Of a stretch of 33,882 nucleotides of DNA, positions 7,991 through 15,107 are shown piece after piece. The notes beneath the pieces are model-generated. The model was not told the DNA's origin. It searched no databases and worked only from the letters and a program-made list of their open reading frames with translations. This DNA comes from an uncultured Lachnospiraceae bacterium (lineage in GTDB: Bacteria; Bacillota; Clostridia; Lachnospirales; Lachnospiraceae): the NCBI GenBank assembly GCA_947167135.1, contig CAMVGV010000027.1, positions 1-33,882 on the forward strand, written 5' to 3'. Both the position numbers and the translations under genes were made by a program. Positions within the stretch are counted from its first letter, which is position 1. Each line of letters starts with the position of its first letter.

Positions 7991-8936
7991 AGCTCACCCA
8001 CTCCCCGTCATGGTTTTCCTCAATGATCTCAAAGTCATTGAATTCAAGGTTTTTCCTCATTTCTTCCGCCTTGAAGTCGATGATCCCGCTCACAATGTAG
8101 ATCCCGCCCTTCTTCAGCATTTCCGGGATATAATCGGTAAGAGGGATAAGAACATCCGGCAGGATATTCGCAACTATTAAGTCATAACCGAAGCCCACGT
8201 GGTCCCTGACATTCTGGTCATTCAGGAGATTCCCGATTATAAGGTGATAGGCTGCATCACTTAAGCCGTTCTTTTCAAAATTATCCTTTACCGCAGGGAC
8301 AGCTCCGTCATCAATGTCAGTTCCGAGACCGGAAGCCGCTCCGAATTTAAAAGAGAGAAGTGACAGTATTCCGCTGCCCGCCCCCACATCCAGGAAGCGG
8401 TACCCCTCCTTTACGTACTTTTCCAGAGACCTTATGCAGAGCCTGGTACTCTCATGTGCTCCGGTACCGAAGGCTGTGCCGGGATCGATATTTATCACGA
8501 GATCATATTTCTTTTCGGTCTTCAGCTTTTCCCATGAGGGTATAAATAGTGCGGTCTTTCCGTCCTCAAAATCAATGGTAAAGCTCTTGAAAAACTCCTT
8601 CCAGTTATTGATCCAGTCCTTGTCCTCGGTTTCCGAGACGCTTATCCCACCGTCTCCGATTTCCGTACTTTCCCTCAATCCGGACAAAAGAGTACTCACA
8701 CCCTCCAGTATCTCATCCCTGTTCTTTGACTCTTCGATATAAAAGGAAACAAAAGCATCGTCACCCTCTATGTTGTTTTCCGGAAGCACATCATAAAAGG
8801 TTCCGTTCTTCCTGATATCATCCGGAAGAGAAGCGTCCTCTATCTCCACGCCTTCCACATCGAGATCCGTTAGCAGCGCGGCTATTATGTCTTCTGCATC
8901 TTTTACGGTTTTGATAGTGTATTTTATGTATTTCAT
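7971..8936 (-). CDS. prmA: Ribosomal protein L11 methyltransferase
   Basis: Methylates lysines and the N-terminus of ribosomal protein L11. The 321-residue protein has an N-terminal substrate-recognition domain of about 110 residues, the linker motif DPGTAFGTGAHEST at 151-164, and the SAM-binding motif FLDVGAGSGILSLL at 181-194, with DLIVANIL further on as motif IV. Length is at the upper end for the family. The start ATG at 8936 has only a distant AAAGGA. It sits downstream of mtaB across a repeat-rich 167-nt gap and overlaps rsmE by 20 nt. Confidence 0.95.
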   Translation of the reverse strand: MKYIKYTIKTVKDAEDIIAALLTDLDVEGVEIEDASLPDDIRKNGTFYDVLPENNIEGDDAFVSFYIEESKNRDEILEGVSTLLSGLRESTEIGDGGISVSETEDKDWINNWKEFFKSFTIDFEDGKTALFIPSWEKLKTEKKYDLVINIDPGTAFGTGAHESTRLCIRSLEKYVKEGYRFLDVGAGSGILSLLSFKFGAASGLGTDIDDGAVPAVKDNFEKNGLSDAAYHLIIGNLLNDQNVRDHVGFGYDLIVANILPDVLIPLTDYIPEMLKKGGIYIVSGIIDFKAEEMRKNLEFNDFEIIEENHDGEWVSYVSVLR

Positions 8937-9014
8937 TTAGTGTCAAATAATCCTTTCATGTCTTTTATGCCTTGTCCCGAACGGAAATCTCCTGTCCCGG
9001 ATCGCCTGTTGTTT

Positions 9015-9059
9015 TGTCATTCCGGGCTTCCCTTGTCATTCCGGGCTTCCCTTGTCATT
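9015..9059. repeat. 19-bp tandem repeat, two full copies and a partial third
   Basis: The unit TGTCATTCCGGGCTTCCCT occurs at 9015-9033 and 9034-9052; a third copy begins TGTCATT at 9053 and runs directly into the palindromic repeat at 9053-9114. All units begin with the TGTCAT that marks the ends of that repeat, so this looks like duplication of one repeat end. Confidence 0.8.
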
Positions 9060-9114
9060 CTGAGCGAAGCGAAGAATCTTTCTGATCCTTCGGGCTAAAG
9101 CCCTCAGGATGACA
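9053..9114. repeat. Palindromic TGTCAT-ended repeat, copy A
   Basis: A 62-bp element with imperfect inverted ends: left TGTCATTCTGAGCG, right (read on the other strand) TGTCATCCTGAGGG. It contains GCGAAGCGAAGAATC and an inner GGGC-TAAA-GCCC. The same kind of element recurs at 18714-18783 in opposite orientation. Such short palindromes with the core TGAGCGAAGCGAAG are dispersed widely in bacterial genomes as REP-like units. Here the element reaches into the mtaB gene: the mtaB stop codon at 9104-9106 lies within it. Confidence 0.8.
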
Positions 9115-10426
9115 GCGTAAACCCCGGTATTCCGGCGGCATCCCGGCCGGTTATTGTCCCTCTGTGTATTTCTCCGCTTTTTATCTCCCCCTCAGGGCAT
9201 TTCACACGGATGTACTCCCTTGTATAACCCTGGTTTCCATCCTCAAACAATACCTCTGCTTCCCTCCCGATATGTCTGTCCTCATATTCCTTCCTTTTTT
9301 CCAGGTCAAGAGCCTTCAAAACCTTGAGTCTCTCATGCTTTACGGAATTGGCAAGCTGCCCCTCCATACTGTCGGCAGCCGTTCCCCTTCTTCTGGAATA
9401 GGGGAAAATATGGGTTTCATAAAAGCCTATCCTCTTTATAAACCCGTAAGTTTCCTTAAACTCTTCTTCCGTTTCTCCCGGAAAGCCTGTGATCACATCG
9501 GTTGTCAGGGCAGGGTCGTCAAAAAATGACCTCAGGATTTCCGCACTTTGCAGGTATTCCTCTGTGGTATAGTGTCTGTTCATACGTTTCAATACCGTGT
9601 CCGACCCGCTCTGAAGGGAGAGGTGAAAGTGAGGACAGAGGCTTTTTACCCCTTTTAGCCTCTCTGCGAATTCCTTAGTTACGATCCTCGGCTCCAGGGA
9701 GCCGAGTCTTAATCTCATTACTCCCTGAAGCTTATCCGCTTCTTCTATAAGCTTCAGGAGATCCTCATTATCATCCGGCCGGTCAAGTCCGAAGGACGAG
9801 AGGTGGATCCCGGTAAGCACAAACTCTCTGTAGCCCTTTTCCGTCAGGGAAGAGATCAAGGCTATCACATCACCGATCCTTTTACTCCGGATCCTCCCTC
9901 TGGCATAAGGGATTATACAATATGAGCAGAACATATTACAGCCGTCCTGAACCTTCAGGAATTTCCTTGTATATATCCCTTCGCCTGAAATATGGTGCTG
10001 CCCGCCGCCGCTTCTTATAGCCTCACCGTATGCTGTTCCTTCTTCCGGGCTCCCCGCTTCTTTCTCTTCTGCCCTGTGGCTGTCTTCCCAGGCCTTTATC
10101 ACTTCTGCGATATTTCCCTTTTCCGCATTCGGAACGGCGATATCCACACCCTCAAGGCAGACCTCATCCCTGCCGTGGGTATCAACATAACAACCCACAG
10201 CGATTATCACTGCGTCCGGGTTCAGCTTTCCTGCCCGGTGAAGCATCTGCCTCGACTTTCTGTCCGCGATATTTGTAACAGAACAGGTATTTACAACGTA
10301 ATAATCAGCCTTTTCCTCAAAGGAAACAACAGAGTAACCGGCTTCGATCAGCTTCTCCGCCATCACCTCTGTTTCATAGGCATTTACCTTGCATCCCAGA
10401 TTGTGTATTGCGACGAATTTTCTCAT
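9104..10426 (-). CDS. mtaB: tRNA t6A37 methylthiotransferase MtaB
   Basis: Radical-SAM enzyme that converts t6A to ms2t6A at position 37 of ANN-decoding tRNAs. The 440 residues show the three methylthiotransferase domains in order: an N-terminal UPF0004 domain with cluster cysteines C12 (GCKVN), C48 (NTCSV) and C79 (VGCY); the radical-SAM domain with C163, C167 and C170 in CNMFCSYC; and a C-terminal TRAM domain. The start GCKVNAYETE marks MtaB rather than MiaB or RimO. The last four residues, the end of GFTLSS, and the TGA are encoded in the palindromic repeat copy A, so the natural C-terminus has probably been replaced. A promoter, TTTTCA-N17-TATAAT, can be read on the minus strand at 10506-10478, overlapping the start of the divergent HPr-like gene. 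Confidence 0.93.
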   Translation of the reverse strand: MRKFVAIHNLGCKVNAYETEVMAEKLIEAGYSVVSFEEKADYYVVNTCSVTNIADRKSRQMLHRAGKLNPDAVIIAVGCYVDTHGRDEVCLEGVDIAVPNAEKGNIAEVIKAWEDSHRAEEKEAGSPEEGTAYGEAIRSGGGQHHISGEGIYTRKFLKVQDGCNMFCSYCIIPYARGRIRSKRIGDVIALISSLTEKGYREFVLTGIHLSSFGLDRPDDNEDLLKLIEEADKLQGVMRLRLGSLEPRIVTKEFAERLKGVKSLCPHFHLSLQSGSDTVLKRMNRHYTTEEYLQSAEILRSFFDDPALTTDVITGFPGETEEEFKETYGFIKRIGFYETHIFPYSRRRGTAADSMEGQLANSVKHERLKVLKALDLEKRKEYEDRHIGREAEVLFEDGNQGYTREYIRVKCPEGEIKSGEIHRGTITGRDAAGIPGFTLSS

Positions 10427-10432
10427 TGACAG

Positions 10433-10462
10433 TTGACTTTATACTATGCAAAGGCTTATATT
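10433..10462 (+). promoter_or_regulatory. Promoter of the first HPr-like gene, overlapping a divergent one
   Basis: TTGACT at 10433-10438 with TTATAT (17-nt spacer, 10456-10461) or TATATT (18-nt spacer, 10457-10462). A minus-strand promoter for mtaB, -35 TTTTCA at 10506-10501 and -10 TATAAT at 10483-10478, occupies the same intergenic space, so the two transcripts start in overlapping DNA. Confidence 0.5.
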
Positions 10463-10499
10463 ATTTCCTGAGAACGCATTATATTCAGGAGGTAAAATA

Positions 10500-10730
10500 A
10501 TGAAAACAGTTAAGATTTCCCTGAACTCCATCGATAAAGTAAAATCTTTTGTTAATGAGATCACAAAATTCGATTATGACTTTGATCTCGTATCAGGCAG
10601 ATATGTTATTGACGCAAAGTCCATTATGGGCATTTTCAGTCTTGACCTTTCGAAACCCATCGACCTCAATATCCATGCAGAAGACAGCGTTGATGAGATA
10701 TTAAAGGTTCTTGAGCCCTATATCGTCTGA
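10500..10730 (+). CDS. HPr-like (Crh-like) protein lacking the catalytic histidine
   Basis: Small 76-residue protein of HPr fold. I start it at the ATG at 10500 because AGGAGG precedes it by 6 nt; the longer frame to 10446 has no ribosome site. The block DAKSIMGIFSLDLS (residues 38-51) matches the Ser46 region of HPr (K-S-I-M-G), with S41 in the place of Ser46. The N-terminal region where HPr has the phosphorylatable His15 (H-A-R-P) reads ISLNSIDKVKSF, without any histidine. It therefore cannot act as a normal phosphocarrier. The pattern (Ser46 kept, His15 lost) is that of Crh, the catabolite-repression HPr of Bacillus, but the similarity is weak outside this block and a Crh role is inference. 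It is monocistronic, with its own promoter and terminator. Confidence 0.75.
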   Translation: MKTVKISLNSIDKVKSFVNEITKFDYDFDLVSGRYVIDAKSIMGIFSLDLSKPIDLNIHAEDSVDEILKVLEPYIV

Positions 10731-10755
10731 GCAGTAAGTAAAGGGAATCATTCCG

Positions 10756-10786
10756 GCAGGCACCGTTCGCGGTGTCTGCTTTTTTC
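10756..10786 (+). terminator. Rho-independent terminator of the HPr-like gene
   Basis: Stem GCAGGCACCG at 10756-10765, TTCG loop, CGGTGTCTGC at 10770-10779, then a run of six or more T. One G-T pair in a 10-bp stem. Confidence 0.9.
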
Positions 10787-10845
10787 ATTATAAGGGGATT
10801 TTGCCTGCTTAGCAAATCAGTGAAGGCAGCAGCCATTTAAAAGAT

Positions 10846-10875
10846 TGAACCCGCCTCGTGAAAGAGACGGGTTCG
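10846..10875 (-). terminator. Terminator of the flagellin gene
   Basis: Inverted repeat GAACCCGCCTC at 10847-10857 with GAGACGGGTTC at 10864-10874. On the minus strand the hairpin comes 31 nt after the flagellin stop and is followed by AATCTTTT. Confidence 0.8.
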
Positions 10876-10905
10876 GTGTATAAGTATGAATTGAATGTAT
10901 TCTTA

Positions 10906-12066
10906 TTACTGAAGGAGTGACAGAACACCCTGATTGCTCTGGTTCGCCTGTGCGAGCATTGACTGGCCGGCCTGCTGAAGAATGTTGTTCTTCGAATAGG
11001 TAACCATCTCGGATGCCATATCAGTATCACGGATCTGGCTCTCTGCTGCTGTGGTGTTCTCAACTACGTTGTCCAGGTTCTTTATGGTGTGCTCAAGTCT
11101 GTTCTGGATAGCACCGAGTGCAGATCTTCTTGCAGATACAAGCTTGATAGCTGCCGAAATATTGTCGATAGCTGCGCGGGCTGTTGAGGTGGTCTTCACG
11201 CTGATGTAGCCGCCGCCGACAGGGCCGTCTTGATCATTATTCAGTTTACCCGTGATCTTAGTACTATCATTTACAAGATGAATATCCTTCCAGGCATTAG
11301 GGTCGGTATCATATTTATTCTGATCATCTCCACTAGTAGATCCCAGAGGAAGTATAGATCCTGCTTTAATTGAAACATCGTCATCCCATTTTTTGGTTTG
11401 GGTATTATTATCGTCAGTTGATGCCCTTCCGCTAATCTTTACGATAGAACCGTTATCATTAACACCATAGTGGTATTTTTCTATGATAGAATCATACTTT
11501 ATTTCATCGTTAACACCCACGCCGATTGCGGATGCAGTAATGGAGTATATATTTACTGTTATTCTGTTATTGGCCTTATTGTCAGCACCAACCTGGAGTG
11601 CGAAAGAAAGGCTTCCCTTCCACTTTGCATCCTCAGATTTTCCTGCTGCGCTTCCGCTTAAGAGATAGGTCTCATTGAACTTTGTGGTTGTTGCTACACG
11701 GTCGATCTCTGTTGAAAGCTGCTTTATCTCGTTATGAACGTCTGCCTTATCGGAAGATGACATTGTTCCGTTTGCAGCCTTAACTGCCAGCTCGTTCATT
11801 CTCTGAAGCATATCGTGTACTTCTGTAAGTGCACCTTCTGCTGTCTGTACTGCGCTTATTCCGTCTTCTGCGTTTGTGGAAGCCTGTGTAAGACCCCTGA
11901 TCTGCTTTCTCATCTTCTCACTGATGGAAAGGCCTGCTGCATCATCCGCTGCACGGTTGATCTTGTAACCGGATGAAAGCTTCTCAGTTGACTTTGCCTG
12001 AGCATTGGATGTAATGCCGAGCATTCTGTTTGAATTCATTGATGTGATGTTATGCTGTACTACCAT
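10906..12066 (-). CDS. Flagellin
   Basis: Subunit of the flagellar filament, exported by the flagellar type III apparatus. The 386-residue protein has the conserved D0/D1 N-terminal region (MVVQHNITSMNSNRMLGI, then KLSSGYKINRAADDAAGL) over about 1-140 and the D1/D0 C-terminal region (RDTDMASEMVTYSKNNIL, then QANQSNQGVLSLLQ) from about 300 to the end. The centre, about 140-300, is a variable surface domain rich in D, N, S, T and K. A GGAGG ribosome site lies before the ATG at 12066, and a sigma-D type promoter lies at 12147-12173. It is a single-gene unit with a terminator; other flagellar genes are not in the window, except the YjfB-like gene at 20261. Confidence 0.95.
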   Translation of the reverse strand: MVVQHNITSMNSNRMLGITSNAQAKSTEKLSSGYKINRAADDAAGLSISEKMRKQIRGLTQASTNAEDGISAVQTAEGALTEVHDMLQRMNELAVKAANGTMSSSDKADVHNEIKQLSTEIDRVATTTKFNETYLLSGSAAGKSEDAKWKGSLSFALQVGADNKANNRITVNIYSITASAIGVGVNDEIKYDSIIEKYHYGVNDNGSIVKISGRASTDDNNTQTKKWDDDVSIKAGSILPLGSTSGDDQNKYDTDPNAWKDIHLVNDSTKITGKLNNDQDGPVGGGYISVKTTSTARAAIDNISAAIKLVSARRSALGAIQNRLEHTIKNLDNVVENTTAAESQIRDTDMASEMVTYSKNNILQQAGQSMLAQANQSNQGVLSLLQ

Positions 12067-12146
12067 ATTAAACCTCCATGTAAGTAATTAAGTTATAACG
12101 GGAATCCATTCAATTTTGATTTCATCAATTTTGAATTACACCTTTT

Positions 12147-12173
12147 ATATCGGTCAATGTACGGATTTCTAAA
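12147..12173 (-). promoter_or_regulatory. Sigma-D (sigma-28) type flagellar promoter
   Basis: On the minus strand TTTA (12173-12170), 15 nt, ACCGATAT (12154-12147). The consensus for Bacillus sigma-D is TAAA-N15-GCCGATAT, so spacing is exact and 10 of 12 positions agree. It gives a leader of about 70 nt before the flagellin ATG. Confidence 0.8.
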
Positions 12174-12207
12174 CACGTAAATTGTATCAATTTTAATACA
12201 ATATGAA

Positions 12208-12229
12208 AGCGCCCCCGCTTGGGGGCGCC
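12208..12229 (-). terminator. GC-rich hairpin at the end of the hairpin array
   Basis: GCGCCCCC-GCTT-GGGGGCGC at 12210-12229. On the minus strand, i.e. for transcripts coming from the alcohol dehydrogenase gene, it is followed by TTTCATATTGT, a poor T tract. It probably ends that transcript or insulates the flagellin promoter. Confidence 0.55.
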
Positions 12230-12244
12230 ATTGGTCGTGTTGCT

Positions 12245-12475
12245 CGTTGGGGTTGAGTTCGAGCTTGAGGCTCGAACTCAATCTCGCTTCGCGAGACACG
12301 TTTCTTTCAGAAACGTGCCATATTTTAGCATACTCGCAAAAACATCAGAGATGTTTTTGTTCGCTGGGTTGAGTTCGAGCTTGAGGCTCGAACTCAATCT
12401 CGCTTCGCGAGACACGTTTCTTTCAGAAACGTGCCATATTTCAGCATACTCGAAAAAACATCTTCGATATTTTTT
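12245..12475. repeat. Two 116-bp tandem units built of hairpins
   Basis: The sequence from about 12245 to 12360 recurs at about 12361-12475 with few changes. Each unit has four stems in order: GAGTTCGAGC/GCTCGAACTC (12255-12264 with 12270-12279; second copy 12371-12380 with 12386-12395), TCTCGC-TTC-GCGAGA (12282-12296; 12398-12412), ACGTTTCT-TTC-AGAAACGT (about 12298-12316; 12414-12432), and an A/T stem around C-ATC...GAT-G (about 12337-12359; 12452-12474). Several short ORFs in this stretch are only read-through of the palindromes and are not genes. Confidence 0.9.
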
Positions 12476-12481
12476 CTCGTT

Positions 12482-12518
12482 GAGAAACGAACACTTGCTT
12501 CGCAAGTGTTCGTTTCTC
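12482..12518. repeat. Perfect 17-bp inverted repeat at the stop codon of the alcohol dehydrogenase gene
   Basis: GAGAAACGAACACTTGC at 12482-12498, loop TTC, and its exact complement at 12502-12518. The TGA stop of the dehydrogenase gene at 12519-12517 overlaps the outer end of the stem. No T tract follows on the minus strand (AACGAGAAAAAA), so it is not a classical terminator and may instead protect the mRNA 3' end. Confidence 0.9.
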
Positions 12519-13662
12519 ACATCAGCTTCCTGAACATTGCTTCGAAGTCGGCGAGCTCTGCTTTGCGGGGATTACCCGGTGCGCAGGCATCTGCCGCTGC
12601 GGATTCGCAAAGGAAAGGAAGATCCTCTTCCTTAAGCTTCTCAAGCTTTGTGGGGATTCCCACATCAACGGAAAGCTGGCGTACTGCATCAATTGCAGCC
12701 TGTCTGTAAGCCTTCTCGTCCATTCCGCTGGTATCAACGCCAAATGCCTCGGCTATATTCTTAAACTTTGTTCCGGTGTATTCCTGGTTGAATTCCATAA
12801 CGATGGGAAGCATCATTGCACAGGCAACGCCATGAGGTGTGTCGTAAACTGCGCCCAGGGTATGCGCCATAGAGTGCGCAATTCCGAGACCTACGTTTGA
12901 ATAAGCCATCGCTGTAACATACTGTGCAAGAGCCATTCCCTCACGTCCGTCGGGATCATTTTCAACGGCCTTCCGGAGATTCTTTGCTATGAGCTGGATG
13001 GATTCGAGATTCAGTACATCAGCAAGCTCCCAAGCAGCGCCGGTGGTGTATCCTTCAATGGCATGTGTCAGGGCGTCCATACCTGTCGATGCGGTAAGTC
13101 CCTTGGGCATTGAAGACATCATATCAGGATCTACAACAGCGATATCAGGGATATCGTTAGGGTCTACGCAGACAAACTTCCTCTTCTTCTCAACATCGGT
13201 GATAACGTAGTTGATTGTGGATTCTGCACCTGTGCCTCCCGTGGTCGGTACAGCGATGGTAAATACGGTACGTTTCTTTGTGGGTGCAACTCCCTCAAGG
13301 GAACGGACATCCGCAAATTCCGGATTATTTACAATGATACCTATGCCCTTACCTGTATCCATGGAAGAACCGCCGCCGATGGTGATCATGCAGTCAGCTC
13401 CCGATTTCTTATAGGCTTCAACACCGTGCTTAACGTTTTCGATAGTGGGATTGGGCTTGATATCCGAATAAAGCTCGAACTCTATGCCGTTCTTCTCCAG
13501 AAGATCGGTAACCTTCTTTGTTACACCGAATTTAACGAGGTCGGGATCTGATGCAACGAATGCCTTCTTATACCCTCTGGATGTAATGAGACCGGGAATC
13601 TCCTGGATAGCACCGTGGCCATGATAGGAAATACCATTAAGGACAAAACGATTTACTGCCAT
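12517..13662 (-). CDS. fucO: FucO-like iron-dependent alcohol dehydrogenase (lactaldehyde reductase)
   Basis: Group III iron-dependent NAD(H) oxidoreductase, predicted to reduce L-lactaldehyde to 1,2-propanediol or another short aldehyde to its alcohol. The 381 residues align colinearly with E. coli FucO as I remember it: NAD loop GGGS at 97-100, and metal ligands D196, H200, H263 and H277 at the same residue numbers, in TGMDALTHAIEG and GIAHSMAHTLG...TPHGVA. The phrase NNPEFADVRSLEG is also shared. The start ATG at 13662 follows AAGGAGG. It has its own strong promoter and no fucose or rhamnose genes nearby, so it may serve as a general fermentative alcohol dehydrogenase. Its 3' region is the unusual hairpin array. 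Confidence 0.85.
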   Translation of the reverse strand: MAVNRFVLNGISYHGHGAIQEIPGLITSRGYKKAFVASDPDLVKFGVTKKVTDLLEKNGIEFELYSDIKPNPTIENVKHGVEAYKKSGADCMITIGGGSSMDTGKGIGIIVNNPEFADVRSLEGVAPTKKRTVFTIAVPTTGGTGAESTINYVITDVEKKRKFVCVDPNDIPDIAVVDPDMMSSMPKGLTASTGMDALTHAIEGYTTGAAWELADVLNLESIQLIAKNLRKAVENDPDGREGMALAQYVTAMAYSNVGLGIAHSMAHTLGAVYDTPHGVACAMMLPIVMEFNQEYTGTKFKNIAEAFGVDTSGMDEKAYRQAAIDAVRQLSVDVGIPTKLEKLKEEDLPFLCESAAADACAPGNPRKAELADFEAMFRKLM

Positions 13663-13727
13663 TTACAATTACCTCCTTGAATATCCGGGAGCCCTCCGCT
13701 CCCTTTCGTGTATTAATAAACAAGATA

Positions 13728-13756
13728 ATTGTACTACGACACTATGCAATATTCAA
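13728..13756 (-). promoter_or_regulatory. Promoter of the alcohol dehydrogenase gene
   Basis: Minus strand TTGAAT (13756-13751), 17-nt spacer, TACAAT (13733-13728). Leader of about 60 nt. The rest of the 217-nt gap to the protease gene is AT-rich and shows no further gene. Confidence 0.7.
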
Positions 13757-13843
13757 GGAATATTTCGTAAATATTACCATAAAATTTCAGAATTATGACA
13801 ATAATATGTGTAAATTGTACACGTATTAAATCCAAAATATCTG

Positions 13844-13866
13844 TTCAGAACCCTTCGGATCCTGAA
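13844..13866 (-). terminator. Weak terminator after the protease gene
   Basis: Imperfect stem TTCAGGATCC-GAA-GGGTTCTGAA on the minus strand (two G-T type pairs) followed by CAGATATTTT, 14 nt after the stop of the S41 protease gene. Confidence 0.5.
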
Positions 13867-13879
13867 TAGTTACAAAGCG

Positions 13880-15103
13880 CTACTGATTGATGAGCTCCAG
13901 GGCCTTATCCAGCTGATTGTCCTTTCCGTCCTTTTTGTAGGCATCGACATCCAGCTCAACCACAACATCGGGCTCTATTCCGGTTCCCTGGATATTCAGG
14001 CCCTTAGGGGTATAATATCTCGCATTGGTAAGCTTTACGGCCGAGCCGTCCGAAAGAGGATAGATATTCTGAACTATTCCCTTTCCGTAGGTAGTGGTAC
14101 CCACCACCTTTCCGATACCGTAATCCTTCAAGGCTCCCGTGAGAAGCTCGGATGCGCTCGCACTGTGGGAATCCACGAGCACCACCAGAGGGAGTCCCAG
14201 CTCTTCGGGGGTGACTGCTTCGTAGTCCGTGCGCTCCCCCTGCCTGTCCAGGGTGTAGGTCACGACTCCTGTGGCTATCAGGTCATCTGCGATCTCCACC
14301 GCTGCGTTCACCATTCCGCCCCCGTTTCCTCTGAGATCCAGAATAAGGCTCTTCATTCCCTTTGACCTTAGATCCGAAAGAGCATCCTCAAACTGCTTCA
14401 CCGTGATATCATCAAAGGATCCTATGATGATATAACCCGTATTCTTTTCCAGCATATTATGGGAAACGGTTACGGCCTCAACCCTCATACGTTTAACCGT
14501 AAATTCCACTTCCTCCATATCTTCGCCGCGAAGCATGACAAGATCAACACTTGTGCCTTCCTTCCCCCTGACCTTGTCCACCAGCTCCGAGATATCAATG
14601 TCGATCACATCCGCTCCGTCAACCTTGTAAAAGATATCCCCGATCTCGACTCCGGCCTTTTTTGCGGCGGATTCCTCCGAGGTAAAACCGGACACTTCAA
14701 AGTACCCGTCATCATTGGGTGATATCATAACACCTATACCCTCAAAGGAGCCCTGATTAGATTCATGCAGACGGGAATACTCCCTGGAACTGTAATAGGC
14801 GGAATACTGGTCATTAAGTGATTCCACGAGTCCCCGGTACATACCCTCGGCGCGTTCCTCCGGGGTTTCTCCGGATCTGTCATCATCCATATAATCGAGA
14901 TAATAGTAATCGATATAGTCGTTAATGAGATCCACCTTTTCCTTCACACCGGAAGTAAGGATCCCGCTGCTTCCCGGAAGTGTAAATCCCCGTCCGAGAA
15001 GCGCATTGTGAACAGACTCTCCGAAGAGAATCAGTATCAGAACACTTAGAGCTATGAGCAGCCCCGTAATGAGGCCGCCCCAGAAACCTGGTTTTTCTTT
15101 CAT
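13880..15103 (-). CDS. S41-family carboxy-terminal processing protease (CtpA/CtpB type)
   Basis: Membrane-anchored serine protease that acts outside the membrane. The 407 residues comprise a cytoplasmic start, one membrane segment at about 10-30 (GLITGLLIALSVLILILFG), a helical region, a PDZ domain at about 115-205, and the S41 catalytic domain. The Ser-Lys dyad is S316 in DSHSASASEL and K341 in TTTYGKGIV; the 25-residue spacing equals that of B. subtilis CtpB (S309/K334). It starts 4 nt after the ftsX stop and is the last gene of the cdaR-ftsE-ftsX-ctp operon. As FtsEX controls cell-wall hydrolases, the protease may process those or the complex itself; this is inference from context. Confidence 0.92.
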   Translation of the reverse strand: MKEKPGFWGGLITGLLIALSVLILILFGESVHNALLGRGFTLPGSSGILTSGVKEKVDLINDYIDYYYLDYMDDDRSGETPEERAEGMYRGLVESLNDQYSAYYSSREYSRLHESNQGSFEGIGVMISPNDDGYFEVSGFTSEESAAKKAGVEIGDIFYKVDGADVIDIDISELVDKVRGKEGTSVDLVMLRGEDMEEVEFTVKRMRVEAVTVSHNMLEKNTGYIIIGSFDDITVKQFEDALSDLRSKGMKSLILDLRGNGGGMVNAAVEIADDLIATGVVTYTLDRQGERTDYEAVTPEELGLPLVVLVDSHSASASELLTGALKDYGIGKVVGTTTYGKGIVQNIYPLSDGSAVKLTNARYYTPKGLNIQGTGIEPDVVVELDVDAYKKDGKDNQLDKALELINQ

Positions 15104-15107
15104 GTCG

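Noticed and set aside
4788-10426. tRNA or rRNA gene near the RNA-modification genes
   Set aside because: I looked for cloverleaf-type arms and CCA ends in the gaps (7145-7249, 8937-9103) and found only repeats.
12245-12518. CRISPR array
   Set aside because: The units are 116 bp, contiguous without spacers, and internally palindromic. No cas genes are nearby.
12093-12533. Several short ORFs on both strands (60-104 codons) with phrases such as SSSLKLELNP and FSILEKTS
   Set aside because: They are translations of the palindromic hairpin units, recur in each tandem copy, have no ribosome sites and overlap on both strands; they are not genes.
12517-13662. Part of a fucose/propanediol utilisation operon or microcompartment
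   Set aside because: No fucose, rhamnose, propanediol dehydratase or shell protein gene is adjacent; the gene is a single unit.
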